A stretch of DNA of 64,000 nucleotides from Streptomyces sp. NBC_01445 (GCF_035918235.1 NZ_CP109485.1:10369346-10433345), one strand, 5' to 3'; shown: positions 44,202-53,735, counted from the first letter of the stretch. Notes: generated by a model not told the origin, from the sequence alone. Made by a program: numbers and translations.

Positions 44202-44312
44202 CGTGACCTCCCGCGCGGTCCCGGCGGCGGCATCGTGCTCGCCGTCGACGTGACCCCCTGGCCACGCCCCGACGCGAACACCAGCAATATCTCGGTGATG
44301 ACCGCTCGCTGA
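44202..44312 (+). pseudogene. IS701-like transposase fragment
   Basis: 36 codons reading RDLPRGPGGGIVLAVDVTPW then PRPDANTSNISV. The LAVDVTPWxRPDAxTS phrase is the first catalytic strand of IS701-type DDE transposases in actinobacteria. Nothing of the gene remains on either side. Confidence 0.6.
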
Positions 44313-44527
44313 TTGCGGTCTCTGCGAAGACGAACCGGTCGAAGGCAGACCAGGACCCGTCCACGTGGATGCCACCGTTCGAAGGCGACCGGTGCGAGTA
44401 CATCGCCGACTCGATCGCTATGAAGGTCCGCTGGCAGCTCGCCATCGACCCGTCCGAAGAAGAGGTTCTCGTCGAGAACGCGACCCGCTGCCCCAACGCA
44501 CCAGTCAAGGTCACACTCGCACGCTGA
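44300..44527 (+). pseudogene. HNH/DUF1524-type endonuclease, C-terminal remnant
   Basis: The frame reads DRSLIAVSAKTNRSKADQDP then STWMPPFEGDRCEYIADSIA, ending CPNAPVKVTLAR. The N-R-x-K-x-x-x-D-P-x-x-W-x-PP pattern is the last part of GmrSD-like secreted HNH nucleases. The catalytic His lies before this stretch and is missing; the 5' side is fused to the transposase fragment. Confidence 0.65.
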
Positions 44528-44592
44528 CCTGCTTCTGAGCCGCGCCGTCCGCGCACCGGTGGGGTCGCTCCAGGGCGACTGCGGGAGGCGAT

Positions 44593-44626
44593 CAGCATAC
44601 GGGTACGGGTACGTACCCGTATGCTG
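44593..44626. promoter_or_regulatory. Palindromic operator of the toxin-antitoxin pair
   Basis: CAGCATACGGGTAC (44593-44606) and GTACCCGTATGCTG (44613-44626) are perfect 14-base inverted repeats with a six-base spacer GGGTAC that repeats the inner half-site. It ends 23 bases before the antitoxin ATG, the right place for an autoregulating antitoxin. Confidence 0.75.
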
Positions 44627-44649
44627 GCAGTGTGGGAAGGAGCGGAACG

Positions 44650-44907
44650 ATGCCTGATGCCAATGTCCGTATCCCCGAGGAAGCCAAGGACCGCCTCGCG
44701 GCGATCGCGGCCAGCGAGGGCCTGTCGCTGCGGGCCTACCTGGCGCGCCTGGCCGAGACGCTGCTGACGCCGCAGGAGCGGGCCGAGCGCGCCGAACAGG
44801 CACGGGCCGCCCTCGAGGAGTGGAGCGGCTATGCGCCGACCGTCGCCGAGGAGCGGGATCTCGACGGTGAGCTGGACCGGCGCCTGGCGCAGGTGACCGG
44901 CCGGTGA
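44650..44907 (+). CDS. Antitoxin, ribbon-helix-helix-like
   Basis: 85 residues from an ATG at 44650 (GGAAGGAG upstream). The start PDANVRIPEEAKDRLAAIAA then SEGLSLRAYLARLAE matches the beta-strand and two helices of ribbon-helix-helix DNA-binding antitoxins; the acidic C-terminal half would cover the toxin. Stop overlaps the toxin start (GTGA), and a strong palindrome lies just upstream, so autoregulation is likely. Confidence 0.82.
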   Translation: MPDANVRIPEEAKDRLAAIAASEGLSLRAYLARLAETLLTPQERAERAEQARAALEEWSGYAPTVAEERDLDGELDRRLAQVTGR

Positions 44908-45284
44908 GCCAGGCCATGCACATCGTCCTGGACGAGACCGCGGTCTCCGCCGCAGGCCAGGGCAACGTCCTGGCTTCCCGCCTGATCCACCGTGCGCATG
45001 CCGAGCCCGACTGGTTCCTGTACGCGCCGGCGTGCGTCCTGGTCGAAGCCGATCGCAGCAGGCCGGGCACGGCCGAACACATTGCTGCGCTGCCCGGTGT
45101 CACGGTCCTCGACCTCGATCTGCCTGCAGCCCTTGCGGTGGCCCGGCATGAGACCTGGGGCGTCGCTCATGCCCAGTACGCGGCGCAGCCGACCGTGGAC
45201 AGGCCGGATGGCGCCATCATCGCGACAACTTCGCCGAAGCGGTGGGAAGGCCAGTCAGTCCGGACCTTGGACCTGACTCCCTGA
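44904..45284 (+). CDS. PIN-domain-like toxin
   Basis: 126 residues from a GTG at 44904. It reads as a short PIN-like fold: IVLDETAVSAAGQGNVLASR (first acidic residue; here DE instead of the usual DxS), a central PACVLVEADRS (Glu/Asp) and a C-terminal DRPDGAIIATTSPKRW (Asp). PIN toxins are metal-dependent ribonucleases cutting tRNA or mRNA. The pairing with an RHH antitoxin supports the call, although the motifs are degenerate. Confidence 0.7.
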   Translation: MSQAMHIVLDETAVSAAGQGNVLASRLIHRAHAEPDWFLYAPACVLVEADRSRPGTAEHIAALPGVTVLDLDLPAALAVARHETWGVAHAQYAAQPTVDRPDGAIIATTSPKRWEGQSVRTLDLTP

Positions 45285-45603
45285 GAGCTTGCCGAGACCG
45301 GCCGGTCCGTCGGAGCGGACGTACAGCGTGCCCCGCGCCTGGTCGGGCTCAAGCCTGAGGCGAAACCGAGGCGTCAGTTCGCCGTGCCAGCGGCCGAATA
45401 GGTTCCAGTCGACTCGGGATGCGAACGGCGGCCTACCCACGGGCCGGTAACGGGCTTTCGTGGTCGTCGACTTGGGGTTGGAGGGATGGCGCGCGAGCGA
45501 CGGTGATGAGGATTCCTGTCTCAGCGAGCAGGTCTGTCCACCCTTACCGCGACCCACATGACGACTGGCGCCACCACACCCGCGACCTCACCGGCGGTGG
45601 CGT
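45285..45603. other. Gene-poor interval
   Basis: No complete gene. On the minus strand a frame reads FASRVDWNLFGRWHGELTPR then FRLRLEPDQARGTLYVRSDG, which has a protein-like composition and may be the tail of a lost gene, but it has no ribosome site and ends inside the toxin gene. Confidence 0.35.
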
Positions 45604-46317
45604 TCAGGCGGCGTGCCAGCGGGCCCGGTCGGGGCTGTTGGGGGTGGTGGCGCAGGTCATGAGGGTCCCGGCGGATGTGTAGCCCATGGCTCCGGGCGGG
45701 GAGCAGAACGCGCCGGGGTGCACGCCGCGCTGAGTACTCGTACCGCCGCTGGAGGATCCGCTTGAGCTTCCCCCGCTGCTACTCGTCTCGGTCGGCTCCG
45801 GCGTGGGCTTGGGGCGGGGGGCGGGAGCCTTGCTCTCTTCCTTACTGATCGTGTCCGGGCATTCGCTGTGTGGGGCGGTCAGCCACACGATCAGCTTGTG
45901 CTGTTCGTCCTTGAACGGCTTGCCTGCCTGCGGGGAGGTGGCGCACACGGTCCAGGTGGAAACCCTGTCGGGTAGCGCGCGCCCGCCCTCCGCAGGATGC
46001 TTGTCGGTCTGATGGACGTCGTAGCCTGTCGCGTTTTGCGCTGTGACGGCCTCATCGAGGGTCTTGCCTGTCCAGTCGATGATCTTGGGTATTGCATTGG
46101 TTGTCACGGTTGCGGTCGGAGCGGGGCTGGCCGTGGCCGCAGCGGATGCCGTCGGCTCGAGCTTGGCTGCCTTGTCCTGCTCGCTGTCCACTCCGCACGA
46201 GCCCGTCATCAGCCCAAGCACGAGTGCGGCGGGTATGAGCAGATGCCGCTTTCCGTACCAGCGCATGCGCGGATGGGTGGTGGGGGGCCTTAGGAGATGC
46301 TGGGGATGGTGGCGCAT
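45604..46317 (-). CDS. Secreted lipoprotein-like protein
   Basis: 237 codons from 46317 or, more likely, 220 from an ATG at 46266 (MRWYGKRHLLIPAALVLGLM). The latter gives a signal peptide ending TGSC, an imperfect lipobox. Then a Thr/Ala-rich linker, a domain at about 65-150 (IPKIIDWTGKTLDEAVTAQN) that resembles a single PASTA unit, a Pro/Ser linker and a C-terminal HPGAFCSPPGAMGYTSAGTL-MTC motif with two Cys, as in several small actinobacterial surface proteins. Probably anchored outside the membrane; binding partner unknown. Divergent from the HEPN-like gene. Confidence 0.7.
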   Translation of the reverse strand: MRHHPQHLLRPPTTHPRMRWYGKRHLLIPAALVLGLMTGSCGVDSEQDKAAKLEPTASAAATASPAPTATVTTNAIPKIIDWTGKTLDEAVTAQNATGYDVHQTDKHPAEGGRALPDRVSTWTVCATSPQAGKPFKDEQHKLIVWLTAPHSECPDTISKEESKAPAPRPKPTPEPTETSSSGGSSSGSSSGGTSTQRGVHPGAFCSPPGAMGYTSAGTLMTCATTPNSPDRARWHAA

Positions 46318-46337
46318 GAAGACGCAGACCGACCTTC

Positions 46338-47975
46338 TTGAGGGAAGGGAATGCCAGTGGTGGGAGTATTTCCAAACTCCCCCGGCGGGGGAAGTCTCCT
46401 ACTCACTCCTGGACACAGCAGCGCGATGCACTGCTCGCTGCCCTGAGACTCCAGCCACCGTGGACCGGGAAGGCACAGGGCTCCAAGGAACGCTCCACGA
46501 GCCAGGCCGAGTTCACGGCCGAACAGTTGGAGATCTGGAGCGTTTTCGCCGATGCCGTGAGTACCCCGTTGGTCCGGGCCCGCCTTCATCATCTGCTGTT
46601 GGACCGAGGACACGGCCGTAAGCATGATCGCGCCCGCAGCGCGGCCGTCGGGTACCTGGACGCGGCAGCGCTTCTGCTCGCCGCCCCCGAGCGGTTTCCC
46701 GGGCTGCTATGCCCCACCGAGTGCCTGAGCTGGGCCCGAGACCTCGCCCGGACCTTCAACCAGAAGGATCTGAAGCAGCGCGTCACAAAGGACATGGTTG
46801 CCCTGGTCGAACGCGTCCTGGACAGCCCCGAGGACGAGCCGAGGATCGTGAACGGCCTCCTGGAAGAACTACGCGATCAGGGGGATGACATCACGGACTT
46901 CGCGGAACGCGCTGCACGCCGCTACGCCAGCGATGTGCACGCCCGTGTCGGCTTTCTCAAGCTGCTGCGGCAGGAGGTCGCATCCGGGCCCCGCCGAACG
47001 GACATTGAAACCCAGATCGTCAGCGCCCTGCTTGACGCCGCCGATGCCGACGTCAACGTCGGTTTCCGTCGTCATCAGCTGCTGACCCGGGCCGCGACCG
47101 AAGCACGGAATTGGGGACTGTCTGAGCTGCGGGTACGTGCCGAGTTGGCCCTGCAACAGACCGACCCGGGCTCCCTGGAATGGTCTCGGTTCCGTCGGGT
47201 GCTCACCCCTCCGCGGGGACTGTCCGCCGGGATGCGAGCACACATCGACGGCGCTGTAGACCTGCGGGACGCCCTGTGGCGAACCGCCCACGACGTCCAT
47301 CCGGCGATGCGCGAGCACGCCGATGATGCGCACCTACTGGAACGTCTGCTGCGAATCCCGCGCACGCGCATCAACGCGATGGGGCCTGTCCAGACCTTCC
47401 AGCCCGTCGACGCCGACGACAACCATGCCGTCGCGTTGCAGGTCCTCGCGATGGACTTTCTCGGGCACCTCGCCGCGGATCAGCTCGACCGCATTCAAGA
47501 ACGCTTCGTCCCCGACGAGGCCGAGCTGATCGGCGCCCTGGCCCACGACACCGTCCTGCCCGGGCCGCGGGCACGGACCCTGGCCCACGCCTTCCGGTAC
47601 TTCTGGTTGGGGGAGTTCGACGCGGCAGCGTGCGTCGCCCTGCCCCAGGTCGAGCAGATCCTCCGGCAGCTCCTGCGCCCCCGAGTTCCGATCGTGTCTG
47701 TGTCCCAGGGGCGTACCCCCGGCACCGTCGAGCAACTGGGCGGCCTCATCCGCAGCATGCCGGACGCCGGGTATCCCGCGGACTGGAGTCGAGCCCTGAA
47801 CCTTCTCCTCGCCGATCCCGACCGCGGGATGAATCTGCGCAACGACATCTGCCACGGATTGATCGACAGCCCACCCAAGCACCGCGTCGCACTCATCCTC
47901 CAGGCAGCGCTATACCTGCTTAGCTACGCCCACGGCCATCGAACCCCTGCGCCCCTCACCCAGCCCGCCCCCTGA
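46338..47975 (+). CDS. Large helical protein with C-terminal HEPN-type RxxxxH motif
   Basis: 545 codons if begun at the TTG at 46338; the true start is uncertain because no good ribosome site and in-frame ATG coincide. The protein is helical throughout. The last 130 residues (EFDAACVALPQVEQILRQL, then MNLRNDICHGLI) carry R501-N-D-I-C-H506, the RNxxxH motif of HEPN ribonucleases, in the layout of DUF4209-like proteins. HEPN proteins are often RNA-cutting effectors in defence or toxin systems. No antitoxin-like partner is adjacent, so this could also be a non-catalytic member. Confidence 0.65.
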   Translation: MREGNASGGSISKLPRRGKSPTHSWTQQRDALLAALRLQPPWTGKAQGSKERSTSQAEFTAEQLEIWSVFADAVSTPLVRARLHHLLLDRGHGRKHDRARSAAVGYLDAAALLLAAPERFPGLLCPTECLSWARDLARTFNQKDLKQRVTKDMVALVERVLDSPEDEPRIVNGLLEELRDQGDDITDFAERAARRYASDVHARVGFLKLLRQEVASGPRRTDIETQIVSALLDAADADVNVGFRRHQLLTRAATEARNWGLSELRVRAELALQQTDPGSLEWSRFRRVLTPPRGLSAGMRAHIDGAVDLRDALWRTAHDVHPAMREHADDAHLLERLLRIPRTRINAMGPVQTFQPVDADDNHAVALQVLAMDFLGHLAADQLDRIQERFVPDEAELIGALAHDTVLPGPRARTLAHAFRYFWLGEFDAAACVALPQVEQILRQLLRPRVPIVSVSQGRTPGTVEQLGGLIRSMPDAGYPADWSRALNLLLADPDRGMNLRNDICHGLIDSPPKHRVALILQAALYLLSYAHGHRTPAPLTQPAP

Positions 47976-48119
47976 ACGGGCCCAGACAGACCGAGCTCGG
48001 CAAGGGGACAGGGGAGACGGGCGCGGCGAATCAGCAGTGCTGTTCAGCAGAAGCCCTTCGGCTGCACGTTCTCCCCGCACGCGGGATGCTGCGGACACTT
48101 CGTCGGGGCTGCCCGGCCG

Positions 48120-50843
48120 TCAGGCTTCGACGTTGATGCCGTAGTCGGTGGCCAGGCCAGCGAGGCCTGTGTCGTAGCCTTGTCCGACTGCGCGAACCTT
48201 CCATCCGGTCGTACGGCGATAGAGCTCCACCACGATGGTGACGGTCTCACCCGAGGAGAAGGGGTCCGGCGCGAAGGACAGCGGGGCTCCGGACGGCTGC
48301 GTGATGCCTGCTTGCCAGAAGGTGTACTGGCCGAATACTGCTGTGGGCTGTGCCTCGAGGTCGATGCTGACGATGACGGCGATCGCCGCGACGTCGTCAG
48401 GGATGGAGCCCAGATCGGCGGTGACGGTGTCCCCGCCGACGCGGACCCCGTCGTGGCTGGGGTGGTTGTAGAAGACGAGGTCGTCGTCGTTGCGCACTTT
48501 GCCGTTGCGGCTCAGGAGGACAGCGGACACGTCAACGGGTACGCCGGCGGCAGCGATGCGAATCGTGGTCGGCTCGGTGTGCAGGGCTGCGTTGGCTCCC
48601 TTCACCAGCAGGCGCGGCGTGCCGCCTTCCCCGGCGGGAGGCGCAGGGGCGGCGGGGGAGCGGGGTGCGGCCGGGGACGGGCCGGGGCAGGTGAGCGCGG
48701 CGAGAACGTGCTGGAGGACGGGCCAGCCTTCGGCTTCCTCACCTGGCCACGGCCAGGTCAGACGTTGGGCGCCGAACTCCTTGGCGGTGGGCGGCCGCCC
48801 GAATGCTTCCTGCAGCTGGAGGTAGCGCAGGCTCTCGGTGGCCAGGCGGCTGAGCTGCCACTGCCGTTGGGTTTCCTCCGGGTTGTTCACCCAGGTGTCG
48901 TGGTCGGCAGGCTTGCCCCCGAGCTCCTGGTACACGCGGCGGGCGAAGTCATAGCCGTCTTCAGCCAGCAGGCGGGTGGGCCGCTGCTGTGGGGACCGCG
49001 CCGGCTCGCCGATGGCTGTGCACAGCGCGCCCAGGTCGCCGCCCGTCCAGTGGTTGGCTGCCGCGGTGGCGAACCGGGCGAACTGGGGCAGCGTGGGAGG
49101 ACGGCCCTTGGCGGCGACGACGCGGTGGTGCTGGTGAGCGACCTCCTCCAACTCGGAGCGCCAGCGGTGTTCCACGAAGGGAGCGAGATACTGATCGGCC
49201 CAGGCACGCCGGTGCCGGGTGATGAGGTCCCGCACCCGCTCGAAGCCTTCCCGACGCGTGCCGTGACTCATGCTGGAGGTGAACGTCGCCTGACCGTACG
49301 GCGTGTCGACCGTACGGTTCTCGCTGTTGGTGATTTCCTTTTCCGGCCCCAGGAACTGTTCGGACGCCTGCAGCTCACGGAAGAATTCAGTGTTGACGGG
49401 GCATCCGGCCGCCCGCAGGGCAGCCAGCGGTTTGCTGTAGTAGCGGTCGACACGATCCAACGTGGTGCGCGAGTAGGGGCCTTCGCACTCGAACCAGGCG
49501 GTCAGACCGACGCCGTGCCAGAACTCGACCGCAGGACCGAGAGCTTCGGCCATGGTCTGGTGCGGGCGCGGGTTGCTGACGATGCTGCCCGGGTGCCGCT
49601 GGAGCGTCACTGTCTCCCACAGCCGCTCCACCCGCTGCCGCAGATCGGCGGGCAGATGCTCCCGGTACGCCTGCGGGGTGAACCCTCTCTCGATGCGGGA
49701 CAGCGCCATCAGGTCCTGATCGACCAGCCCCCACAACGACGGCATGCCCCGCGCCTGGACGGCGTGCGCCTGGTCGAACCCCACCCACCAGTCACGCAGG
49801 GCCGCAGCCCGCTCTTCCACCGGGGACACGGAAGTGCTGCCGCCGAGGAAGGCAGCGAGCATCGCATGCGCCTCGTCCTCCGCGATTCCCGCCGCGGCCG
49901 CCATGTCGGCCGTCTGGGCGGCCATGCCGACGTACAGACGAGGCTCGGGCAGCGCGGTGATGATCTCCTCATCCGGGTGTGGCGGGACCTGGAGATAGTC
50001 CAGCACGGCCAGCCAGTCGCCGCCGAAGTACGCTGAGGCGACGGGCTGGAGTTCCTTGGTGAGTACCCGGCGGGCCAGGGCGGTGCCCGTCTTGGCCTTC
50101 TTGGCGAATCCAGCCATCAGTGCCTGCAACCGCTGGATCCGGAAATGTGCGACGAACTGCGCGAGATCAGCGGTAGCCAGAGTGTCCAGCAGATCCAGGC
50201 GGGCCCGCTGCTGCCCGGCACGGTCCAATTCGTGCCAGCCGCCGCCGAAACGGAAGGCGTCCAGCGGGCCCTTGCCGATACCCAGCAGCCGGAAACGCTC
50301 CCCCACGGCCGTCCAGGACCGCTGCTGTTCAGTACGCGGGAAGATCTCCCCGGCCGCCCGTATCCGCACCGGCTGGAGCAGCGTCTCGAACAAGGGCACC
50401 AGCAGCGCCCACAGCAGCACCGTGTCCCAGCCCTCCACCGCGGTGAGACGGGCCGTGTCATCGGCGGCCAGCGTCAGGGCATGGGCCGGGCGTTCACGCA
50501 GCAGATGCGGCAGGTTGACCGCCCCCGCCTTCACCGACAGTCTTTCCGGCAGGTACCACGCGCCGTGTCGCTGCTGCTCCTGGACGTCAAATACGCGGGC
50601 GCAGCAGACTTCTTCGGCTCGGGTGAGAGCCGTCACCGTGCCGGTGTCCGGCACATGGCGCCCCCGGCCGCGGACGACGGTGGCAATCGGTTCTCCGGCC
50701 AGCCCTGCGGCCAGCAGCCTGGCTGCCAGCGCATCGACCTCAGCGAAGCGCTGCTGCATCCCGGCCGCCCGCTCCAGGGCGAGCGCCGCTTCGGGGCTGC
50801 TGTCCAGCATCTGCTGCCACCAGCGCGACGGGTTACTGGCCAC
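48120..50843 (-). CDS. Large protein with C-terminal TerD domain
   Basis: 907 residues from a GTG at 50843, overlapping the helicase stop. The first 730 residues are a helical region with no motif I recognise (GFAKKAKTGTALARRVLTKE; FEHRWRSELEEVAHQHHRVV-like stretches). The last 170 are a TerD beta-sandwich with the calcium-binding NDDDLVFYNHPSHDGV and DLGSIPDDVAAIAVIVSIDL, ending GYDTGLAGLATDYGINVEA. TerD proteins bind calcium and occur in stress, tellurite and phage-resistance clusters. The fusion to a large N-terminal part and the operon with a nuclease-helicase suggest a defence role. Confidence 0.8.
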   Translation of the reverse strand: MASNPSRWWQQMLDSSPEAALALERAAGMQQRFAEVDALAARLLAAGLAGEPIATVVRGRGRHVPDTGTVTALTRAEEVCCARVFDVQEQQRHGAWYLPERLSVKAGAVNLPHLLRERPAHALTLAADDTARLTAVEGWDTVLLWALLVPLFETLLQPVRIRAAGEIFPRTEQQRSWTAVGERFRLLGIGKGPLDAFRFGGGWHELDRAGQQRARLDLLDTLATADLAQFVAHFRIQRLQALMAGFAKKAKTGTALARRVLTKELQPVASAYFGGDWLAVLDYLQVPPHPDEEIITALPEPRLYVGMAAQTADMAAAAGIAEDEAHAMLAAFLGGSTSVSPVEERAAALRDWWVGFDQAHAVQARGMPSLWGLVDQDLMALSRIERGFTPQAYREHLPADLRQRVERLWETVTLQRHPGSIVSNPRPHQTMAEALGPAVEFWHGVGLTAWFECEGPYSRTTLDRVDRYYSKPLAALRAAGCPVNTEFFRELQASEQFLGPEKEITNSENRTVDTPYGQATFTSSMSHGTRREGFERVRDLITRHRRAWADQYLAPFVEHRWRSELEEVAHQHHRVVAAKGRPPTLPQFARFATAAANHWTGGDLGALCTAIGEPARSPQQRPTRLLAEDGYDFARRVYQELGGKPADHDTWVNNPEETQRQWQLSRLATESLRYLQLQEAFGRPPTAKEFGAQRLTWPWPGEEAEGWPVLQHVLAALTCPGPSPAAPRSPAAPAPPAGEGGTPRLLVKGANAALHTEPTTIRIAAAGVPVDVSAVLLSRNGKVRNDDDLVFYNHPSHDGVRVGGDTVTADLGSIPDDVAAIAVIVSIDLEAQPTAVFGQYTFWQAGITQPSGAPLSFAPDPFSSGETVTIVVELYRRTTGWKVRAVGQGYDTGLAGLATDYGINVEA

Positions 50844-52899
50844 CGGTCAGCCTCCGCATGTACTCGACGAACTGTTCAAAAGGCACCGGGGACGCGGTGC
50901 CCTGCGCATAGACGGCGTAGCGCTGGGCCATCAGCTGCATCTCCCGCTCGTCCCTGCGCGCCTCCACCCGGTCCAGTTCATGGACCACGCGCTGCTCGAC
51001 GCGTCCTTGTTCGTACAGCACGAACGCGTCCATCCCACCCGGGCCCCCGCCGTCCCCCTGTGCCATGCCGTCTGGACTGGCTAGGTCCTCTTCCAGGGAG
51101 GCGGGGTCGATCGGCGGAACGTCCAGGAGCACAGCGGGGTCCATGTCGTTGTCCAAACACGTGGCCTCCAGGTGCTCCTCCAGGCCGAGTTCGGCATGGC
51201 AGACCACGTCCAGGTACTGCTGGTCGGCGGCCACTGACGGGTGGCGCAGGACGCGAACCCCGCGGCCGAGGAACTGGTAGAACTCGCCGAAGCTGCCATA
51301 GGGGCGGATCGGCACGACGACGGTGATCGGCGGAAAGTCGTAACCCTGGCCGAGCATCCGCAGCTGCACGATGCCCTGCAGGTCCCCGGCGTCGGACTCG
51401 AACCGACGTCGTGTGGAGGCGATCGTGGACGCGGGCATGCTGTGGTGCAGCGTGGCGCAGGCAATCCCGTACTCCTCGGCGATCCGCGCGATCTGCTCGG
51501 CATGCGCCTGGCCCATCGCCGCGAACAACACCCGGGGTTTGACGGGTGCCAACAGCTTGGCTTGCGCATCAAGACACGCCCGCGTCACCGCCATCACCTG
51601 CCGGATCGGGGCCTCGGACTGAGCGGTGATGCGGGCTATTTTCCGCTCATCGCCCAGCGCGGCCAACAACGCGTCCCGGCCCACGATCTGCTCGCGCCGT
51701 CCGTCCGGCCACACCGCCTCGTACACCGTCGATGCCACCTCGGGGGCGAACCGGTGCACCCGCAGGTTCTTCGCCGAGCCGTCCGCGACGGAGTCCACCA
51801 GCCGATAGCGGTAGACGACATCGGCGTCGATCGGCTTGCCGTCCAAGCGCTGAAAGCACGCCGACATCAGCAGCGTGCGCGCACCCGCAAAGTGCGCGAA
51901 CAGCCGCTGATACGAGGCGCTGGCCGCGATGTGCGCCTCATCGACGACGATGAAGTCGACGTCGTCCGGCTCCAGCTTCGCCAGGAGATCCCCGCCACTC
52001 GCGCCGGTGCCCAGCGCATGAAAGTTCGTGACGAGGACGTCCGCTGCCAGCAGCTGCTCTCGGCTGACCCGGCTGATCTGCCCGTCATCCGCGTCCAGGA
52101 CGAGCGTGGCCGGCGGGCGGACACCAGGCAACAGCGGTCCGCCAGCCAGCCCGTACAACACATTGCCCGGCACTCCCGGATCGAGCGCCTTGGCGAAGGT
52201 GCCGCGGATCACCGAGCCCGGCGTCACCACCAACGCCCGCTTCCTGCTGAACGACAACGCGGCCGCCACGCCCAGGGCCGTCTTGCCGGCCCCGACCGCC
52301 ATCACCGTCGCCGCATGCCGGCCGCCGGAGGCGTAGTAGTTCGCGAGCGCAGTCAACGCCTCGTCCTGGCACGACCGCAACGGTGCCCGGTCCACCCCCG
52401 TGCGCGCATCGGCAAAATACGACCCACCCGACATTGGCTCGGATCGGCGGGGCGGATCAGCCGCCCGCATCGGATCGCCGGCCATGTCCGGCACCTCGAC
52501 GCGCGGCACGGCACTCACCAGCGGCGCCAGGAGCGGATCCTGTCGCAGCAGCGCCTGCAACTGGGCCACGCAGCGCGCGGTGTCCACGCGCACCGCATCG
52601 TAGGAGAACCGCAGCACGGTCAGGCCGGTCGCAGCCAGATCGTTCTGCCGCAGCCGGTCGTAGGTGAACGCGGCCCGGTCACTGTGGAAGGCGAACCCGT
52701 CCAGCTCGACGGCCAACTGCAGCGTCTCACCCGCGATCAGGTAGTCCAGCCGGTAGCTCCGCTCCTCGACCGTGACCGGATACTGACTGTGCACCCGCGA
52801 GACGACCGATGCGTCCACGGCCGGCGTCAGCACCCACCGCAAGAACGCCTCCTCCAAGTAGGAGGCAGCCGGGATCAGTCGCTCCAGCCCCGCACTCAT
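50833..52899 (-). CDS. DUF559-type nuclease fused to SF2 helicase
   Basis: 688 residues. Residues 50-103 read LDYLI...AVELDGFAFHSDRAAF-TYDRLRQNDLAATGLTVLR, the D-ExD-x-K-like core of DUF559/Vsr-type endonucleases. The helicase follows: Walker A AVGAGKTALG (201-210), DEAH box IVVDEAHIAA (320-323), motif III MSAC, and motif VI FYQFLGRGVRVLRHP. It should unwind or translocate on nucleic acid and cut it. Its start overlaps the stop of the small gene upstream (ATGA) and its stop lies inside the TerD gene, so the three are one operon. Confidence 0.87.
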   Translation of the reverse strand: MSAGLERLIPAASYLEEAFLRWVLTPAVDASVVSRVHSQYPVTVEERSYRLDYLIAGETLQLAVELDGFAFHSDRAAFTYDRLRQNDLAATGLTVLRFSYDAVRVDTARCVAQLQALLRQDPLLAPLVSAVPRVEVPDMAGDPMRAADPPRRSEPMSGGSYFADARTGVDRAPLRSCQDEALTALANYYASGGRHAATVMAVGAGKTALGVAAALSFSRKRALVVTPGSVIRGTFAKALDPGVPGNVLYGLAGGPLLPGVRPPATLVLDADDGQISRVSREQLLAADVLVTNFHALGTGASGGDLLAKLEPDDVDFIVVDEAHIAASASYQRLFAHFAGARTLLMSACFQRLDGKPIDADVVYRYRLVDSVADGSAKNLRVHRFAPEVASTVYEAVWPDGRREQIVGRDALLAALGDERKIARITAQSEAPIRQVMAVTRACLDAQAKLLAPVKPRVLFAAMGQAHAEQIARIAEEYGIACATLHHSMPASTIASTRRRFESDAGDLQGIVQLRMLGQGYDFPPITVVVPIRPYGSFGEFYQFLGRGVRVLRHPSVAADQQYLDVVCHAELGLEEHLEATCLDNDMDPAVLLDVPPIDPASLEEDLASPDGMAQGDGGGPGGMDAFVLYEQGRVEQRVVHELDRVEARRDEREMQLMAQRYAVYAQGTASPVPFEQFVEYMRRLTGGQ

Positions 52900-53495
52900 G
52901 ACGATCCATCCTGTGCCGCGGCCTCGGCAGCCAGTGCCTGGACCTTCTCCTTCAGCCGGGCCGCCACGTCCTGGCCCTGCCCGAAACGGGCCAGCCGCCC
53001 CGCCAGCTCAAGCGCCTCCGCGAAGGTGCCCTCGCGCTCGAGCAGACCAATCAACCGGGGCACCGACGACACCCGCACAAATGTGTTCGGGGCAGCGGGG
53101 GCGTCGAAGGACACCGCCTGCGGGGCAGCCTCCATCAACTCCAAATCCAGCAAGGCGAACACCTCGAGCGCAGCCAGTGCCGCCGGTTCCCTACCGCGTG
53201 CACTCCACAGCCGATCCACCGCACCCTGCAGAACGAAGTGGTAGTCCATGGCCGAGCCAGGAACTTCCAACGCCTCCCACACACGGGCGATCAGCTCAGT
53301 GCCGCGTGCCTCGAACGGCACATGGCGACTGGCCGGTGTCGCGGACGTGCTGCCTTCGGAGGTCGGCCACATTGGCGAGCCGTACGACTCATCCGGACGA
53401 ACTCCCGCCCCCGGCAACGCCTCACGCACGACCCCCGGGCTCCCGGAAAAGGCGATGCCAGGGATAGCCGCCATGCGCTCAAACCATGCCCCCAT
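52896..53495 (-). CDS. Small partner protein of the nuclease-helicase operon
   Basis: 199 residues from an ATG at 53495 with GAGGGGGA upstream; an ATG twelve bases earlier is also possible. Mostly helical (VFALLDLELMEAAPQAVSFD; FAEALELAGRLARFGQGQDV), without catalytic motif, signal peptide or membrane segment. Its stop overlaps the helicase start, a sign of fixed stoichiometry. I do not recognise the family; a sensor or loader for the helicase is plausible. Confidence 0.7.
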   Translation of the reverse strand: MGAWFERMAAIPGIAFSGSPGVVREALPGAGVRPDESYGSPMWPTSEGSTSATPASRHVPFEARGTELIARVWEALEVPGSAMDYHFVLQGAVDRLWSARGREPAALAALEVFALLDLELMEAAPQAVSFDAPAAPNTFVRVSSVPRLIGLLEREGTFAEALELAGRLARFGQGQDVAARLKEKVQALAAEAAAQDGSS

Positions 53496-53735
53496 ATTCC
53501 CCCTCATACGTGCACGAGCCAGCCCTCGCCGCGCGTGACTTCGGAGCCTCCGCCGACGACGACGCCCACGTCTACCACGTCCGGTTGTGAGCGGCCCGGG
53601 GCGCGTTGACACCGCGGTGACCTTTACAGCGCACGGGTGACCGCGGGCGAGCCGGGAGCGGTCCGGTGACCGGCCACGAGCCGCGCACCGTGGTCAACTA
53701 CGCCCGGTCGCAACAACCTTGCAAGGACTTCCCGG

